A stretch of DNA of 61,583 bases from Bacteriovoracaceae bacterium UBA6200 (GTDB lineage Bacteria > Bdellovibrionota > Bacteriovoracia > Bacteriovoracales > Bacteriovoracaceae). Position numbers and translations under genes: made by a program. The notes beneath the pieces were generated by a model. It saw only the letters and a list, made by a program, of their open reading frames with translations, was not told the origin of the DNA and did not search any database. The stretch spans positions 472,374 through 533,956 of the forward strand of contig DISW01000023.1 of assembly GCA_002422605.1 (NCBI GenBank), read 5' to 3'. Positions 33,343-41,456 of the stretch are shown piece by piece. The number at the start of each line of letters is the position of its first letter. Within the stretch, counting starts at the first letter, position 1.

Positions 33343-34684
33343 CCATTTCTTCTATGTCTATTTGATTCACGAAAACGGTTTCAGTCAGAGGAGCATTGAT
33401 TTCTTCGCTGATGAGTTTCTCCCATTCCCGCTTATCAGTGATTTTTTCTTCTCTTCGAATGGTCAAAGGGAAGGCGTCCCATTGGGCCAGTTGAAAAAGC
33501 ACCCAGCAGTTAACCAAATCATACTGATCACAACTCATGATGGCCTGCTTTTTCACCATCTCGGGGCGATTAAGCATGAGGGCATTGAAGCTTCCTAACT
33601 GAGTGACCTCAATGGAGGTCCCCCGACGGGATTTCTGAGCAATATGCTCCAAAATACGGCTGGCCCTTTCATAATCACCCTTTTGGGTATGGAAAGCGCT
33701 GGTCAGGGTCATTTTGTTAATCTGAGTTTGTGGAGAGTTAATAACTTGTTCTGAGTACCTGGCACCACCTTCCCAGTCTCCTAAGAGCCAGGCCAGAGGA
33801 AGAATTCTTTCCATGGCGTTTTGTGAATTCTGTTTTTGTTCCAGTGACAATTTAAACTGGGCGTAGGCCAGCTCGTACTTCTTTCTCAAGATGTAGAGAT
33901 TACCCTTGATGTTTTCAGAATTGGGGGACTTTAAATCTTCGATGAAACGATAAGATTTCGCCAGAGCTCCAGTTCTAAAAAAGATCTGGCCCGCAATTTC
34001 TCTTACCTCGGGATCCTGGAGTTGATCGAGGGTTAATTCCGGAATCTGATCGATCACTAATGATTCCTGATTGAGATACATGGCGAGTTTCAGAAAAATT
34101 TTCAATGTATCATTATCCATCGCCTGAAGCTTAATGCCTTTGAAAGGAATTCTGGTGATTCCTCGATTAGGATTAAGTTTTAATTGCACCAGAGTATCGA
34201 GCCAAATGATGCTGGAAGGATTTATGTTCTTATAGTTTTGCAGCTGGCATTTAGGCCAGTCTTTTTCAAGTTCAAAAGTTTTACTTAAGACGATTTGATT
34301 TAAAACTTTTAGAGTGCAGATTTTTGAGAAATAGGGAATGTCCTGAAGTTCAGGTTTTGCTGTATAGAAGTAGGATTTGGAGAAATCTCCTTCAATGAAG
34401 GAAAGCATCGCCAGATAGCGGTAAATGACGGGACGCAATTTTGTTCTGGTGTAGGCGAGTTTCGATAGATAAACCCGGGCCATCCGAATTTCACCATTTA
34501 AGAGATAGTACTTAACCTTTTTTAGCTCATTGTTTTGAGTCCTGAGTTCTGAGAATAGGACTCGATTGAGTTCCTCGACATCATAGATGCTCGGTGGAGG
34601 AGAGAATTCCCCACGACGGGATAAGATATCGTCCGCATGAACCGAAAGCCCCATCATTAAAAGAAGCACAAACAAAAACTTCAT
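33308..34684 (-). CDS. Exported helical-repeat (TPR-like) protein
   Basis: 458 residues. A signal peptide (KFLFVLLLMMGLSVHA, cleavage near residue 17) is followed by a chain of about ten helix pairs with TPR-like spacing (for example GEIRMARVYLSKLAY, GDFSKSYFY, KKYELAYAQFKLSLEQ, GDYERASRILEHIAQ). This is a periplasmic protein-protein interaction scaffold with no enzyme motif. Target unknown. It overlaps the following hydrolase gene and diverges from the unknown exported protein gene at 34731. Confidence 0.7.
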   Translation of the reverse strand: MKFLFVLLLMMGLSVHADDILSRRGEFSPPPSIYDVEELNRVLFSELRTQNNELKKVKYYLLNGEIRMARVYLSKLAYTRTKLRPVIYRYLAMLSFIEGDFSKSYFYTAKPELQDIPYFSKICTLKVLNQIVLSKTFELEKDWPKCQLQNYKNINPSSIIWLDTLVQLKLNPNRGITRIPFKGIKLQAMDNDTLKIFLKLAMYLNQESLVIDQIPELTLDQLQDPEVREIAGQIFFRTGALAKSYRFIEDLKSPNSENIKGNLYILRKKYELAYAQFKLSLEQKQNSQNAMERILPLAWLLGDWEGGARYSEQVINSPQTQINKMTLTSAFHTQKGDYERASRILEHIAQKSRRGTSIEVTQLGSFNALMLNRPEMVKKQAIMSCDQYDLVNCWVLFQLAQWDAFPLTIRREEKITDKREWEKLISEEINAPLTETVFVNQIDIEEMDDKLVQLIPTP

Positions 34685-34730
34685 AGTAAACCTATCGAAA
34701 TTTTCTCCGATAAGTTTAAAAAGATATTAT

Positions 34731-36365
34731 ATGATTAAATACCTAAGTTACTTGTCAGTTTTGGTCTCCTTTTCTGCTTGGACAATAGTTCCAGTAGAGG
34801 GGATTCTTTTGGGCAAAGCTCAGGAAGATCTGCAGACTGACCCGCTCCTTCGAATTTTCAGCGATATTTATGATAAGACAAAGGATGGCGAAAATAAGAA
34901 GCTTAAGCTCTATCAGGCCACCTATGAAAGTGGGGATACGTTGAATGAGAGTTGTTCTTATTTAGAAGCTCCCATTTATTCAACTCCCTGGCAGGAGAAA
35001 CAGGCCAGGCGCTCCATTGCAGCAACACTTCAGTATATCGGGATAGACACTTCTATTAAGGCCATCGGGGCCTATGCCCATAAAATGGACGTGGGAGAAG
35101 AGCAGTTTAAACAACTCACCAAGAATCTGGTGAGAAATTATTGTTCAAAAAATATCAGCATCTTCTCGTTGAGGAATATCGAGAAATCTCTTGAGCATTA
35201 TTTTAAAAATCCTCTCATGGAGATCATTCCTACTGTCACCAATTCTCCCTTTGCTACAGAAAGAATAAAAGACCTGACTGAAAAAAACAGTGCCCGGTCC
35301 AGAGAATTTGATCAGGTCTTAAAAAACTTCCGTGCTTTTTGCTCATGGGGGGGAGAGGTAGAAGATTATCGGATGCTGACTCCTTATTTGAATAACCGTT
35401 TTATCATGGCCTTCGTGTTAAAAAATATGGCGGGACTTCAGGAAGTGATTGATGAGAAGGAAAAAAAGGTTATTATTTCCTCAAGTGAATCAACTGTTCA
35501 GGTTAATTGTACGGATCTTATCTGCCGTAAGGTAGATCTTAAAACTTTTCGTGCCAAATTCCCTTTGAGTTCCGGATCAACAGGAATTCTGACAGATCTA
35601 CAAAAAAATTATTGTTATCATTTCCGTTATCAGGATCCTTCTAATGTCATTAATAAAGAATCACGTGCCTGGAATAAGGCCAATGAATTAGAAGATCCAA
35701 TTTTCGAAACCTCTCAATTTATTTCTCTCATGACAGGCGTTCCTGATTTTATGAATGGAATTGAGGTCTACCGGGATATACCTCTGATGGTGAGAAGTAG
35801 TATTGATGAAAGATGGACTCTGTGGGCGAATAAAGTTTTAAACACCTTCTCTAAAGATATGTTGTTTGAAGAATCTTTGAAAGTTAAAGTCGTTCCTCGT
35901 CATGATCCAACAGTTCTGGCGACAGAGGGCTTCTTAATCAATTTTGATGTAACTTTAGGGGAACTTGATCGGGTGATGCATGATCACGACAAACTGGCCC
36001 TTAGTTTTGATTTAAAACTGTCTAAGAATTATCTCCGGCAATTGAGATCCAAATGGAAATATCTTCAACAAGAGGTTGATCTCGAAGGACAGGAGAAATT
36101 CCGGGAAGAGACTGCTCGCTACATTAATTTTCAATTAAAAGATAAGACAAAGTTTTTTTCGCAAAAAATGTGGAATGATGAATTTTCTAAACTTGTAGCG
36201 GATGAACTGTTGCAGCAGACACTAAAATACCGAGATTCTTTTTTTCAGAGTTATAAGGAAGAAGTTTTAAGAATTCCCGTTAAGTTCTCTTATGGTCTTT
36301 TTGCCATAAGTTATCTACGTTACCGCTCGGATGTGGCAGCAGGCCGTCTTAAATTAAATCTATAG
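34731..36365 (+). CDS. Exported protein of unknown function
   Basis: 544 residues. The N terminus (MIKYLSYLSVLVSFSAWTIVPVEG) is a signal peptide or membrane anchor. The rest is mostly helical and charged with eight or so cysteines, some paired (NCTDLICR), compatible with disulfides outside the cytoplasm. No recognisable domain or catalytic motif. AAAAAG precedes the ATG. It lies divergently from the TPR-like gene and 64 bases upstream of the sigma-factor gene on the same strand. Confidence 0.55.
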   Translation: MIKYLSYLSVLVSFSAWTIVPVEGILLGKAQEDLQTDPLLRIFSDIYDKTKDGENKKLKLYQATYESGDTLNESCSYLEAPIYSTPWQEKQARRSIAATLQYIGIDTSIKAIGAYAHKMDVGEEQFKQLTKNLVRNYCSKNISIFSLRNIEKSLEHYFKNPLMEIIPTVTNSPFATERIKDLTEKNSARSREFDQVLKNFRAFCSWGGEVEDYRMLTPYLNNRFIMAFVLKNMAGLQEVIDEKEKKVIISSSESTVQVNCTDLICRKVDLKTFRAKFPLSSGSTGILTDLQKNYCYHFRYQDPSNVINKESRAWNKANELEDPIFETSQFISLMTGVPDFMNGIEVYRDIPLMVRSSIDERWTLWANKVLNTFSKDMLFEESLKVKVVPRHDPTVLATEGFLINFDVTLGELDRVMHDHDKLALSFDLKLSKNYLRQLRSKWKYLQQEVDLEGQEKFREETARYINFQLKDKTKFFSQKMWNDEFSKLVADELLQQTLKYRDSFFQSYKEEVLRIPVKFSYGLFAISYLRYRSDVAAGRLKLNL

Positions 36366-36395
36366 ACTTTAAAAACTATTTTTACTGAAGTATCC

Positions 36396-36425
36396 TTGAC
36401 TAAATTTCAAGAGACCCCATTTTAT
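36396..36425 (+). promoter_or_regulatory. Promoter candidate for the sigma-factor gene
   Basis: TTGACT (36396-36401), about 18 bases, then TTTTAT (36420-36425). The -10-like element ends only 4 bases before the ATG at 36430 and no ribosome-binding site is present, which would make the mRNA nearly leaderless, or means the real start lies further downstream. Confidence 0.35.
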
Positions 36426-36429
36426 TCCT

Positions 36430-37434
36430 ATGGCGAAAAAAACAAGAACATCCGAAGTCACTGCCGAAGTCATTAATCCTGAAAAGGAATCAGGAACAAA
36501 AAGAAAAGACCAGGTGATTGAGGTAGAAATTTTTGGGGAAGGCTCCTTAGAATCTAAGGTAAATGAGTCCCTTCCCGTTCTGAAGAAAAGTACTTCTCTG
36601 AAAGTGCAGGACCCGCTGACGGTTTATTTGAAAGAAATTTCCCGTCATAAGCTTCTGACGATTGAGGAGGAGCGGGAACTTACCGCCGAACTTTTACGTA
36701 CCGGGGACATTGAAGTTGCCAGAAAGCTTGTTCTTGCCAATTTAAGGTTGGTTGTGAAAATCGCTCTTGAATACCGGAATTCCTATAAGAACATTATGGA
36801 TCTCATACAAGAAGGGAACATCGGTCTGATGAAGGCCGTTTCTAAGTATGATCCAAGTAAAGGGGCCAAGCTTTCTTACTATGCCAGCTGGTGGATCAGA
36901 TCCTATATTTTGAAATATATTCTTGATAATTTCCGCTTGGTAAAAATTGGAACAACCCAAGAGCAGAAAAAACTTTTCTATAATCTCTTAAAAGAGAAGC
37001 AACGGCTGTTAAGTCAGGGAATCAATCCCGATGTAAAGCTCTTATCGAGTAATTTGGGTGTTTCAGAAAAAGCTGTGATCGAAATGGATCAAAGGCTTAG
37101 TGGTCACGGCCAAGAGGTGAGTTTAGATAAACCACTGGATGAAGACCAGGGGCGTCAAACCCTCGGGGACTATATCAGCGACGACCAAGAGGCCCTGGAT
37201 ACCCAATTAGGCGATCTGCAGAATCTGGAAATTCTTAAGGAGCAGTTGGGTGATTTCCTCAAAGGTCTTAAAACCCGAGACCAGGAAATCTTTAAAAAAC
37301 GCTTACTTAATGAGATTCCGGAGAGTCTCCAGAGCATAGCCGATCAGTACGGCGTTTCCCGAGAGCGAATCCGTCAAATCGAGGAACGACTGATCGAGCA
37401 ATTAAAGATTTACATGTCTGAATTTCTTAGATAA
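36430..37434 (+). CDS. rpoH: RNA polymerase sigma factor, RpoH (sigma-32) type
   Basis: 334 residues. Regions in order: 1.2 (DPLTVYLKEISRHKLLTIEEERELTAEL), 2.1-2.4 (LVLANLRLVVKIALEY to LSYYASWWIRSYI), the RpoH-box-like TQEQKKLFYNLLKEK that contacts core polymerase, region 3, and 4.2 with the helix-turn-helix SLQSIADQYGVSRERIRQIEERL. It directs polymerase to heat-shock-type promoters. A 60-residue polar N-terminal extension is present compared with enterobacterial RpoH. The RpoH box separates it from RpoD; another alternative sigma of group 2/3 is possible but less likely. Confidence 0.88.
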   Translation: MAKKTRTSEVTAEVINPEKESGTKRKDQVIEVEIFGEGSLESKVNESLPVLKKSTSLKVQDPLTVYLKEISRHKLLTIEEERELTAELLRTGDIEVARKLVLANLRLVVKIALEYRNSYKNIMDLIQEGNIGLMKAVSKYDPSKGAKLSYYASWWIRSYILKYILDNFRLVKIGTTQEQKKLFYNLLKEKQRLLSQGINPDVKLLSSNLGVSEKAVIEMDQRLSGHGQEVSLDKPLDEDQGRQTLGDYISDDQEALDTQLGDLQNLEILKEQLGDFLKGLKTRDQEIFKKRLLNEIPESLQSIADQYGVSRERIRQIEERLIEQLKIYMSEFLR

Positions 37435-37544
37435 AACCTCTTATAAGTTCATAATTTAACGAGGAAATAGTGGCAATAATGCTCAACTATTTTACCTTGT
37501 ACTTGGTTCCAACGATAGGTTGTTGCTAGGGCAAAGGAGATAAA

Positions 37545-37811
37545 ATGATTACGAAAGAAAAAACAGCTGAGCTCACACAGAAATTTGGTGGATCAGAAAA
37601 AAACACAGGTCTTGTTGAAGTGCAAGTTGCGATTCTTACTGAAAGAATTAAAAACCTTACTCCGCACTTTGAAAAAAACAAGCATGACTACTCAGGAATG
37701 AGAGGTCTTATGAAGATGATCGGTCAACGCCGTTCACTTCTTAAAAATCTAAGCAAAAATGATGAAACTCGTTACACGAAACTCATCGCTGAGCTTGGAC
37801 TACGTAAGTAA
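37545..37811 (+). CDS. rpsO: 30S ribosomal protein S15
   Basis: 88 residues, full length. Binds the three-way junction of 16S rRNA and nucleates the platform. Motifs TGLVEVQVAILTERIKNLTPHF, KNKHDYSGMRGLMKMIGQRRSLL and the C-terminal YTKLIAELGLRK are characteristic. A strong ribosome-binding site (AAAGGAGATAAA) precedes the ATG. Followed by an excellent terminator, then pnp, the same order as in many bacteria. Confidence 0.98.
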   Translation: MITKEKTAELTQKFGGSEKNTGLVEVQVAILTERIKNLTPHFEKNKHDYSGMRGLMKMIGQRRSLLKNLSKNDETRYTKLIAELGLRK

Positions 37812-37819
37812 TTAATGTG

Positions 37820-37852
37820 AAAAGGGGCCATCGTCGGCCCCTTTTCTTTTTT
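37820..37852 (+). terminator. Intrinsic terminator after rpsO
   Basis: AAAAGGGGCC (37820-37829), 6-base loop, GGCCCCTTTT (37836-37845), then CTTTTTT. A perfect 10-base stem with a T tract; it should separate most rpsO transcription from pnp. Confidence 0.9.
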
Positions 37853-37886
37853 GAAGGGATTAGATTTAGAGGGCCCGAGTATTTTA

Positions 37887-37935
37887 AGAGATAAAAAGCA
37901 AGTTCGAATTCATTTTCAATTTTCTCTTTATCTCT
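37887..37935 (+). promoter_or_regulatory. Stem-loop in the pnp leader region
   Basis: AGAGATAAA (37887-37895) and TTTATCTCT (37927-37935) are perfect complements separated by 31 bases, about 90 bases upstream of the pnp start. In enterobacteria the pnp leader folds into a stem processed by RNase III for autoregulation, so a similar role is conceivable; sequence conservation is not shown. Confidence 0.4.
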
Positions 37936-38026
37936 CAAACTCCCGACTCTTATCCAAAACCTTCCAGACATTAAAATATATATTTATAGGGCGTAACCTT
38001 TGTTGCGTCGATTTTTAGGAGATTCT

Positions 38027-40150
38027 ATGTTGAATAACAAAAAAGAATTCAAGATGAACTACGGTGGTAAAGAAATTACTCTGGAGACAGGACGCTTTGC
38101 CAAACAAGCCACTTCTTCTGTCCTCGCTTCATGTGAAGGAACTCAAGTTCTCGTTACACTTATGTGTGCAAAAGAAGTTAATGACGGTCAGGATTTCTTT
38201 CCGCTGATGGTTGATTATAAAGAAAAATTCTATGCTGCCGGGAAATTCCTAGGTGGATTCATGAAGCGCGAAAGCCGCCCTTCAAATGCTGAAATTCTTA
38301 TTATGAGACTTATTGACCGTCCTCTTCGTCCATTATTCCCTGAAGGGTTTATGTATGAAACTATCGTGACAGCTCAGGTGTTGTCATTCGGTAAAGGTGA
38401 TCCGGAAGTTCTGGCAGGTCTTGGGGCTGCTTCAGCAATTTCAATTTCTGACGTTCCTTTCAATGGCCCGCTAGGCTTTGCGAAAGTTGGTAAAGTTGAT
38501 GGTAAGCTCGTTCTTAACCCGTCTCGCGAAGAGTTTGATAAAGGTGAACTTGGTCTTCTTGTTGCCGGTACAAATGAAGCCGTTCTTATGGTTGAAGGTG
38601 AGGCAAATGAAGTTTCAGAAGCAGATATGCTTGAAGCGATCACTTTTGGTCACACCAATATTAAAGAGTTCTGCAAACTAGTTGATCAGATGGTTAAAGA
38701 AGTTGGAGCTAAGAAGCGCGAGTTTACTCCTGCTACTCCAAACGCAACTCTTATGACTGAGTCTTTCAAAGACTTCACTGCAGAAGCTCGTAAAGTTCTT
38801 GCAATCAATGTTAAGCAAGAACGTTCGTCTGCTACCTCTGAAATGAAAAAGCATATCAAAGAAGCTTTAAAAGCAAATCCTGAGAAGTTCGGCCTGACTG
38901 AAACTTCTGATTTCGGAAAAGAAGCTGCAAAAGTTACTGATGAAGTTCTTTATAAGCTTATGCGTGCTGACATTCTTAATGAAGAAAAGCGTATCGCTGG
39001 CCGTCCGGTAACTAAAGTTCGTGAAATTGAAACTGAAACTTCAGTTCTTCAAGGTGTTCACGGTTCTGCTCTTTTCACCCGTGGTGAAACTCAGGTTCTT
39101 GCTGCTGTTACTATCGGCGGTAAAGAAGGCGAGCAGATGTATGATTCCATCCATGGTGTTGGTTATGACAAGTTCTATCTTCACTATGCTATGCAACCGT
39201 TTTCTGTCGGTGAGGCCCGTGGTTATAGAGGTGTTGGTCGTCGTGAAGTTGGTCACGGTAACCTCGCTGAGCGCGCTCTTAAAAAAGCTATGCCTTCTCA
39301 AGAAGATTTCCCATACACCATTCGTGTTGCCTGTGAAGTTTTAGAATCTAACGGTTCTTCTTCAATGGGTTCTGTATGTTCAGGTTCTATGGCCCTTCAG
39401 GATGCTGGTGTTCCTCTAAAAGGTCCTGTTGCAGGAATTGCAATGGGTCTTATTAAAGAAGGCGACAAGTATAAAATCCTTACAGACATTCTAGGAGATG
39501 AAGATCATTTAGGTGATATGGATTTCAAACTAGCCGGTACTGCTAATGGTATCACTGCTATTCAAATGGATATGAAAATTGCCGGTATCTCTGAGCAGAT
39601 TTTCCGTGAAGCTCTGGCACAAGCCAAAGAAGCACGTACTCATATCCTTGGAGAAATGTCGAAAACAATTTCTACAAACCGTCCGGCCTTCAAAGCTGGT
39701 GTTCCACAAATTAAGTCGTTCAAAATTGCTCCGGATAAAATCGGCGCTCTTATCGGCCCTGGTGGAAAAAACATCAAAGCTCTTCAGGAAAACTTCAAAG
39801 TTACTATGGATGTTGCTGAAGACGGAACAGTTAAAGTTCTTGGTGTAGACGTTGCTAAGATCGATGAAGTGATTGCTCTTGCAGACATGCAACTCAATGG
39901 TCCTAAGATCGGTGCGGTCTATAAAGGTACTGTTGTTACCATTAAAGAATACGGAGCATTCGTTGATATCGTTCCAGGACTTGCTGGTCTGGTTCACGTA
40001 TCAGAAATTGCTGATGAACGTGTTAACGATCCAAATGAGTATTTAACTGAAGGTCAACTTCTTGATGTTAAAGTTCTTGAAGTAGATCGTTTTGGTAAAA
40101 TCAAGCTTTCGGCCAAGGCCGTAGCTCCAGTGGCAAAAAAGGCCAAGTAA
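38027..40150 (+). CDS. pnp: Polyribonucleotide nucleotidyltransferase (PNPase)
   Basis: 707 residues from the ATG at 38027, chosen because AGGAG lies just upstream; an earlier in-frame TTG at 38000 lacks one. Phosphorolytic 3'-to-5' RNA decay. Two RNase PH-like domains (GKFLGGFMKRESRPS in the first; RGETQVLAAVTIG and YRGVGRREVGHGNLAERAL in the second), then a KH domain (KIGALIGPGGKNIKAL) and a C-terminal S1 domain (GAVYKGTVVTIKEYGAFVDI). Complete. Its stop overlaps the dut start as TAATG. Confidence 0.98.
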   Translation: MLNNKKEFKMNYGGKEITLETGRFAKQATSSVLASCEGTQVLVTLMCAKEVNDGQDFFPLMVDYKEKFYAAGKFLGGFMKRESRPSNAEILIMRLIDRPLRPLFPEGFMYETIVTAQVLSFGKGDPEVLAGLGAASAISISDVPFNGPLGFAKVGKVDGKLVLNPSREEFDKGELGLLVAGTNEAVLMVEGEANEVSEADMLEAITFGHTNIKEFCKLVDQMVKEVGAKKREFTPATPNATLMTESFKDFTAEARKVLAINVKQERSSATSEMKKHIKEALKANPEKFGLTETSDFGKEAAKVTDEVLYKLMRADILNEEKRIAGRPVTKVREIETETSVLQGVHGSALFTRGETQVLAAVTIGGKEGEQMYDSIHGVGYDKFYLHYAMQPFSVGEARGYRGVGRREVGHGNLAERALKKAMPSQEDFPYTIRVACEVLESNGSSSMGSVCSGSMALQDAGVPLKGPVAGIAMGLIKEGDKYKILTDILGDEDHLGDMDFKLAGTANGITAIQMDMKIAGISEQIFREALAQAKEARTHILGEMSKTISTNRPAFKAGVPQIKSFKIAPDKIGALIGPGGKNIKALQENFKVTMDVAEDGTVKVLGVDVAKIDEVIALADMQLNGPKIGAVYKGTVVTIKEYGAFVDIVPGLAGLVHVSEIADERVNDPNEYLTEGQLLDVKVLEVDRFGKIKLSAKAVAPVAKKAK

Positions 40151-40611
40151 TGTTGCCGGTAGAAGTAAAAGTTAAAACCCTGGATCACTTTGATTCAGAA
40201 TTTGAACTCCCTTTCTACGCCACTGAAGGTGCTGCTGGTGCAGATATCCGCGCCAGCTTCCCAGAAAAGAAAAATCTTATCGTTAAACCGGGGGAGCGAG
40301 TTCTCGTTCCTACCGGTCTTTCGATGGAGATTCCTCTTGGATTTGAGATTCAAGTTCGCCCTCGTTCCGGTCTTTCCTTTAAATCTCCCCTCATGATTGT
40401 TAATTCTCCTGGTACTATCGACTGCGATTACCGGGGTGAAGTAAATATTATTATTGGAAATTTCGGAAAAGAAGATTATGAGATTGAACACGGTCTCAGA
40501 ATCGCTCAGTTAGTGCTTTCTCCGGTTATTCAGGCCCGGTATTCGCTTACGAATACTCTGAATGAAACTAAACGCGGAGAAGGTGGTTTCGGTTCAACTG
40601 GAACTAGATAA
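40150..40611 (+). CDS. dut: dUTP diphosphatase
   Basis: 153 residues, trimeric dUTPase type. Hydrolyses dUTP to dUMP, keeping uracil out of DNA and supplying thymidylate synthesis. All five motifs are seen: EGAAGADIRA, RPRSGLSFK, SPGTIDCDYRGEV (catalytic Asp), LRIAQLVLSPV and the flexible C-terminal GEGGFGSTG. Start overlaps the pnp stop by one base. Confidence 0.97.
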   Translation: MLPVEVKVKTLDHFDSEFELPFYATEGAAGADIRASFPEKKNLIVKPGERVLVPTGLSMEIPLGFEIQVRPRSGLSFKSPLMIVNSPGTIDCDYRGEVNIIIGNFGKEDYEIEHGLRIAQLVLSPVIQARYSLTNTLNETKRGEGGFGSTGTR

Positions 40612-40631
40612 CTCTTACAAAGGATATTTGC

Positions 40632-40913
40632 ATGGAATTGAAAGTCCCTTATGCTCAAATCACAGATAAGAAACAAGGCTACGATCAGGCCAAAAAACTT
40701 ATACCTGAAGTTATCCAGAAGTTCGGAGTTAGCGCAGACATGAAACATGATGATGCCAACACCACTATGGTTGCAAAAGGTTCAGGCTTCGAAGCCAAAA
40801 TTCAATTCACTGACACTGAAGCAATAGTGAATGTAGATTTGGGTTTTTTATTAAAGCCTTTTAAAGGCAAAATTTTAGAAACAATAGAGAAGCAGATCAA
40901 GAAAGTAGTATGA
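40632..40913 (+). CDS. PHA-system-like small protein (DUF of phasin-region type)
   Basis: 93 residues. The layout (KQGYDQAKKLIPEVIQKFGV, then a short beta stretch KGSGFEAKIQF, then VNVDLGFLLKPFKGKILETIEKQI) resembles the small proteins annotated as polyhydroxyalkanoic acid system family. The fold is a helix-strands-helix unit; biochemical function is not established. AAAGGAT precedes the ATG. It overlaps the ferredoxin gene by ATGA. No PHA synthase is visible nearby, so the family name should not be read as a function. Confidence 0.55.
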   Translation: MELKVPYAQITDKKQGYDQAKKLIPEVIQKFGVSADMKHDDANTTMVAKGSGFEAKIQFTDTEAIVNVDLGFLLKPFKGKILETIEKQIKKVV

Positions 40914-41434
40914 CCAATTATAAATGTACCTTATGGCCTTCTGGTGAAATCCTTGAAATCAACGGAGAGGAAACTCTTCTTCAGCAATTCAAGAAGGCCG
41001 GAAAAAAAATCAAATCAAGTTGTGGAGGCTGTGCCACATGTTCCGACTGCGCGATTATCGTAAAGTCGGGTGAGATGAATTTAACCCCTCAAACTTTTGA
41101 AGAATTAAGATTGCTCGGGAATGTCTTTCATATCACTAAAGAACGTTTATCCTGTCAGACCCGAGTTTTAGGGGATGTTACCTTGGATATTTCGGCCCAC
41201 GAGAAATCTTCTGAAAGCAAAAAAGCCTCCTCAGGGCCAAAGAGCACCGGAGTTAAGCTAAAAAAGCGCGAGGATTTAGAGAAAATTGCGTTAGAAAGTA
41301 AGGAAAAAAACCAAGAAAAATCGTCAGATACTTGGTATCGTCATTGGGATAAAGAAGAAGACACAAGTGGGAAGCCTAAGAGATTGGGTGGAAATAAACG
41401 TGTGAAGCCTTTTAATTTTAATGACCCTGAATAG
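40910..41434 (+). CDS. 2Fe-2S ferredoxin with a charged C-terminal tail
   Basis: 174 residues. The N-terminal 95 residues are a plant-type [2Fe-2S] ferredoxin: SSCGGCATCSDC supplies three ligands (CxxxxCxxC spacing) and LSCQ the fourth. The remaining 80 residues are very polar, rich in Lys, Glu and Ser, ending RVKPFNFNDPE, probably disordered and absent from ordinary ferredoxins. It carries electrons to an unknown partner; the tail may dock it. Coupled to the upstream small gene by ATGA. Confidence 0.85.
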   Translation: MTNYKCTLWPSGEILEINGEETLLQQFKKAGKKIKSSCGGCATCSDCAIIVKSGEMNLTPQTFEELRLLGNVFHITKERLSCQTRVLGDVTLDISAHEKSSESKKASSGPKSTGVKLKKREDLEKIALESKEKNQEKSSDTWYRHWDKEEDTSGKPKRLGGNKRVKPFNFNDPE

Positions 41435-41456
41435 AGACTCAAAATAGGAGAGCATT

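Noticed and set aside
39041..39997. Minus-strand open frames inside pnp
   Set aside because: They lie wholly antisense to a strongly conserved gene and have no ribosome-binding sites.
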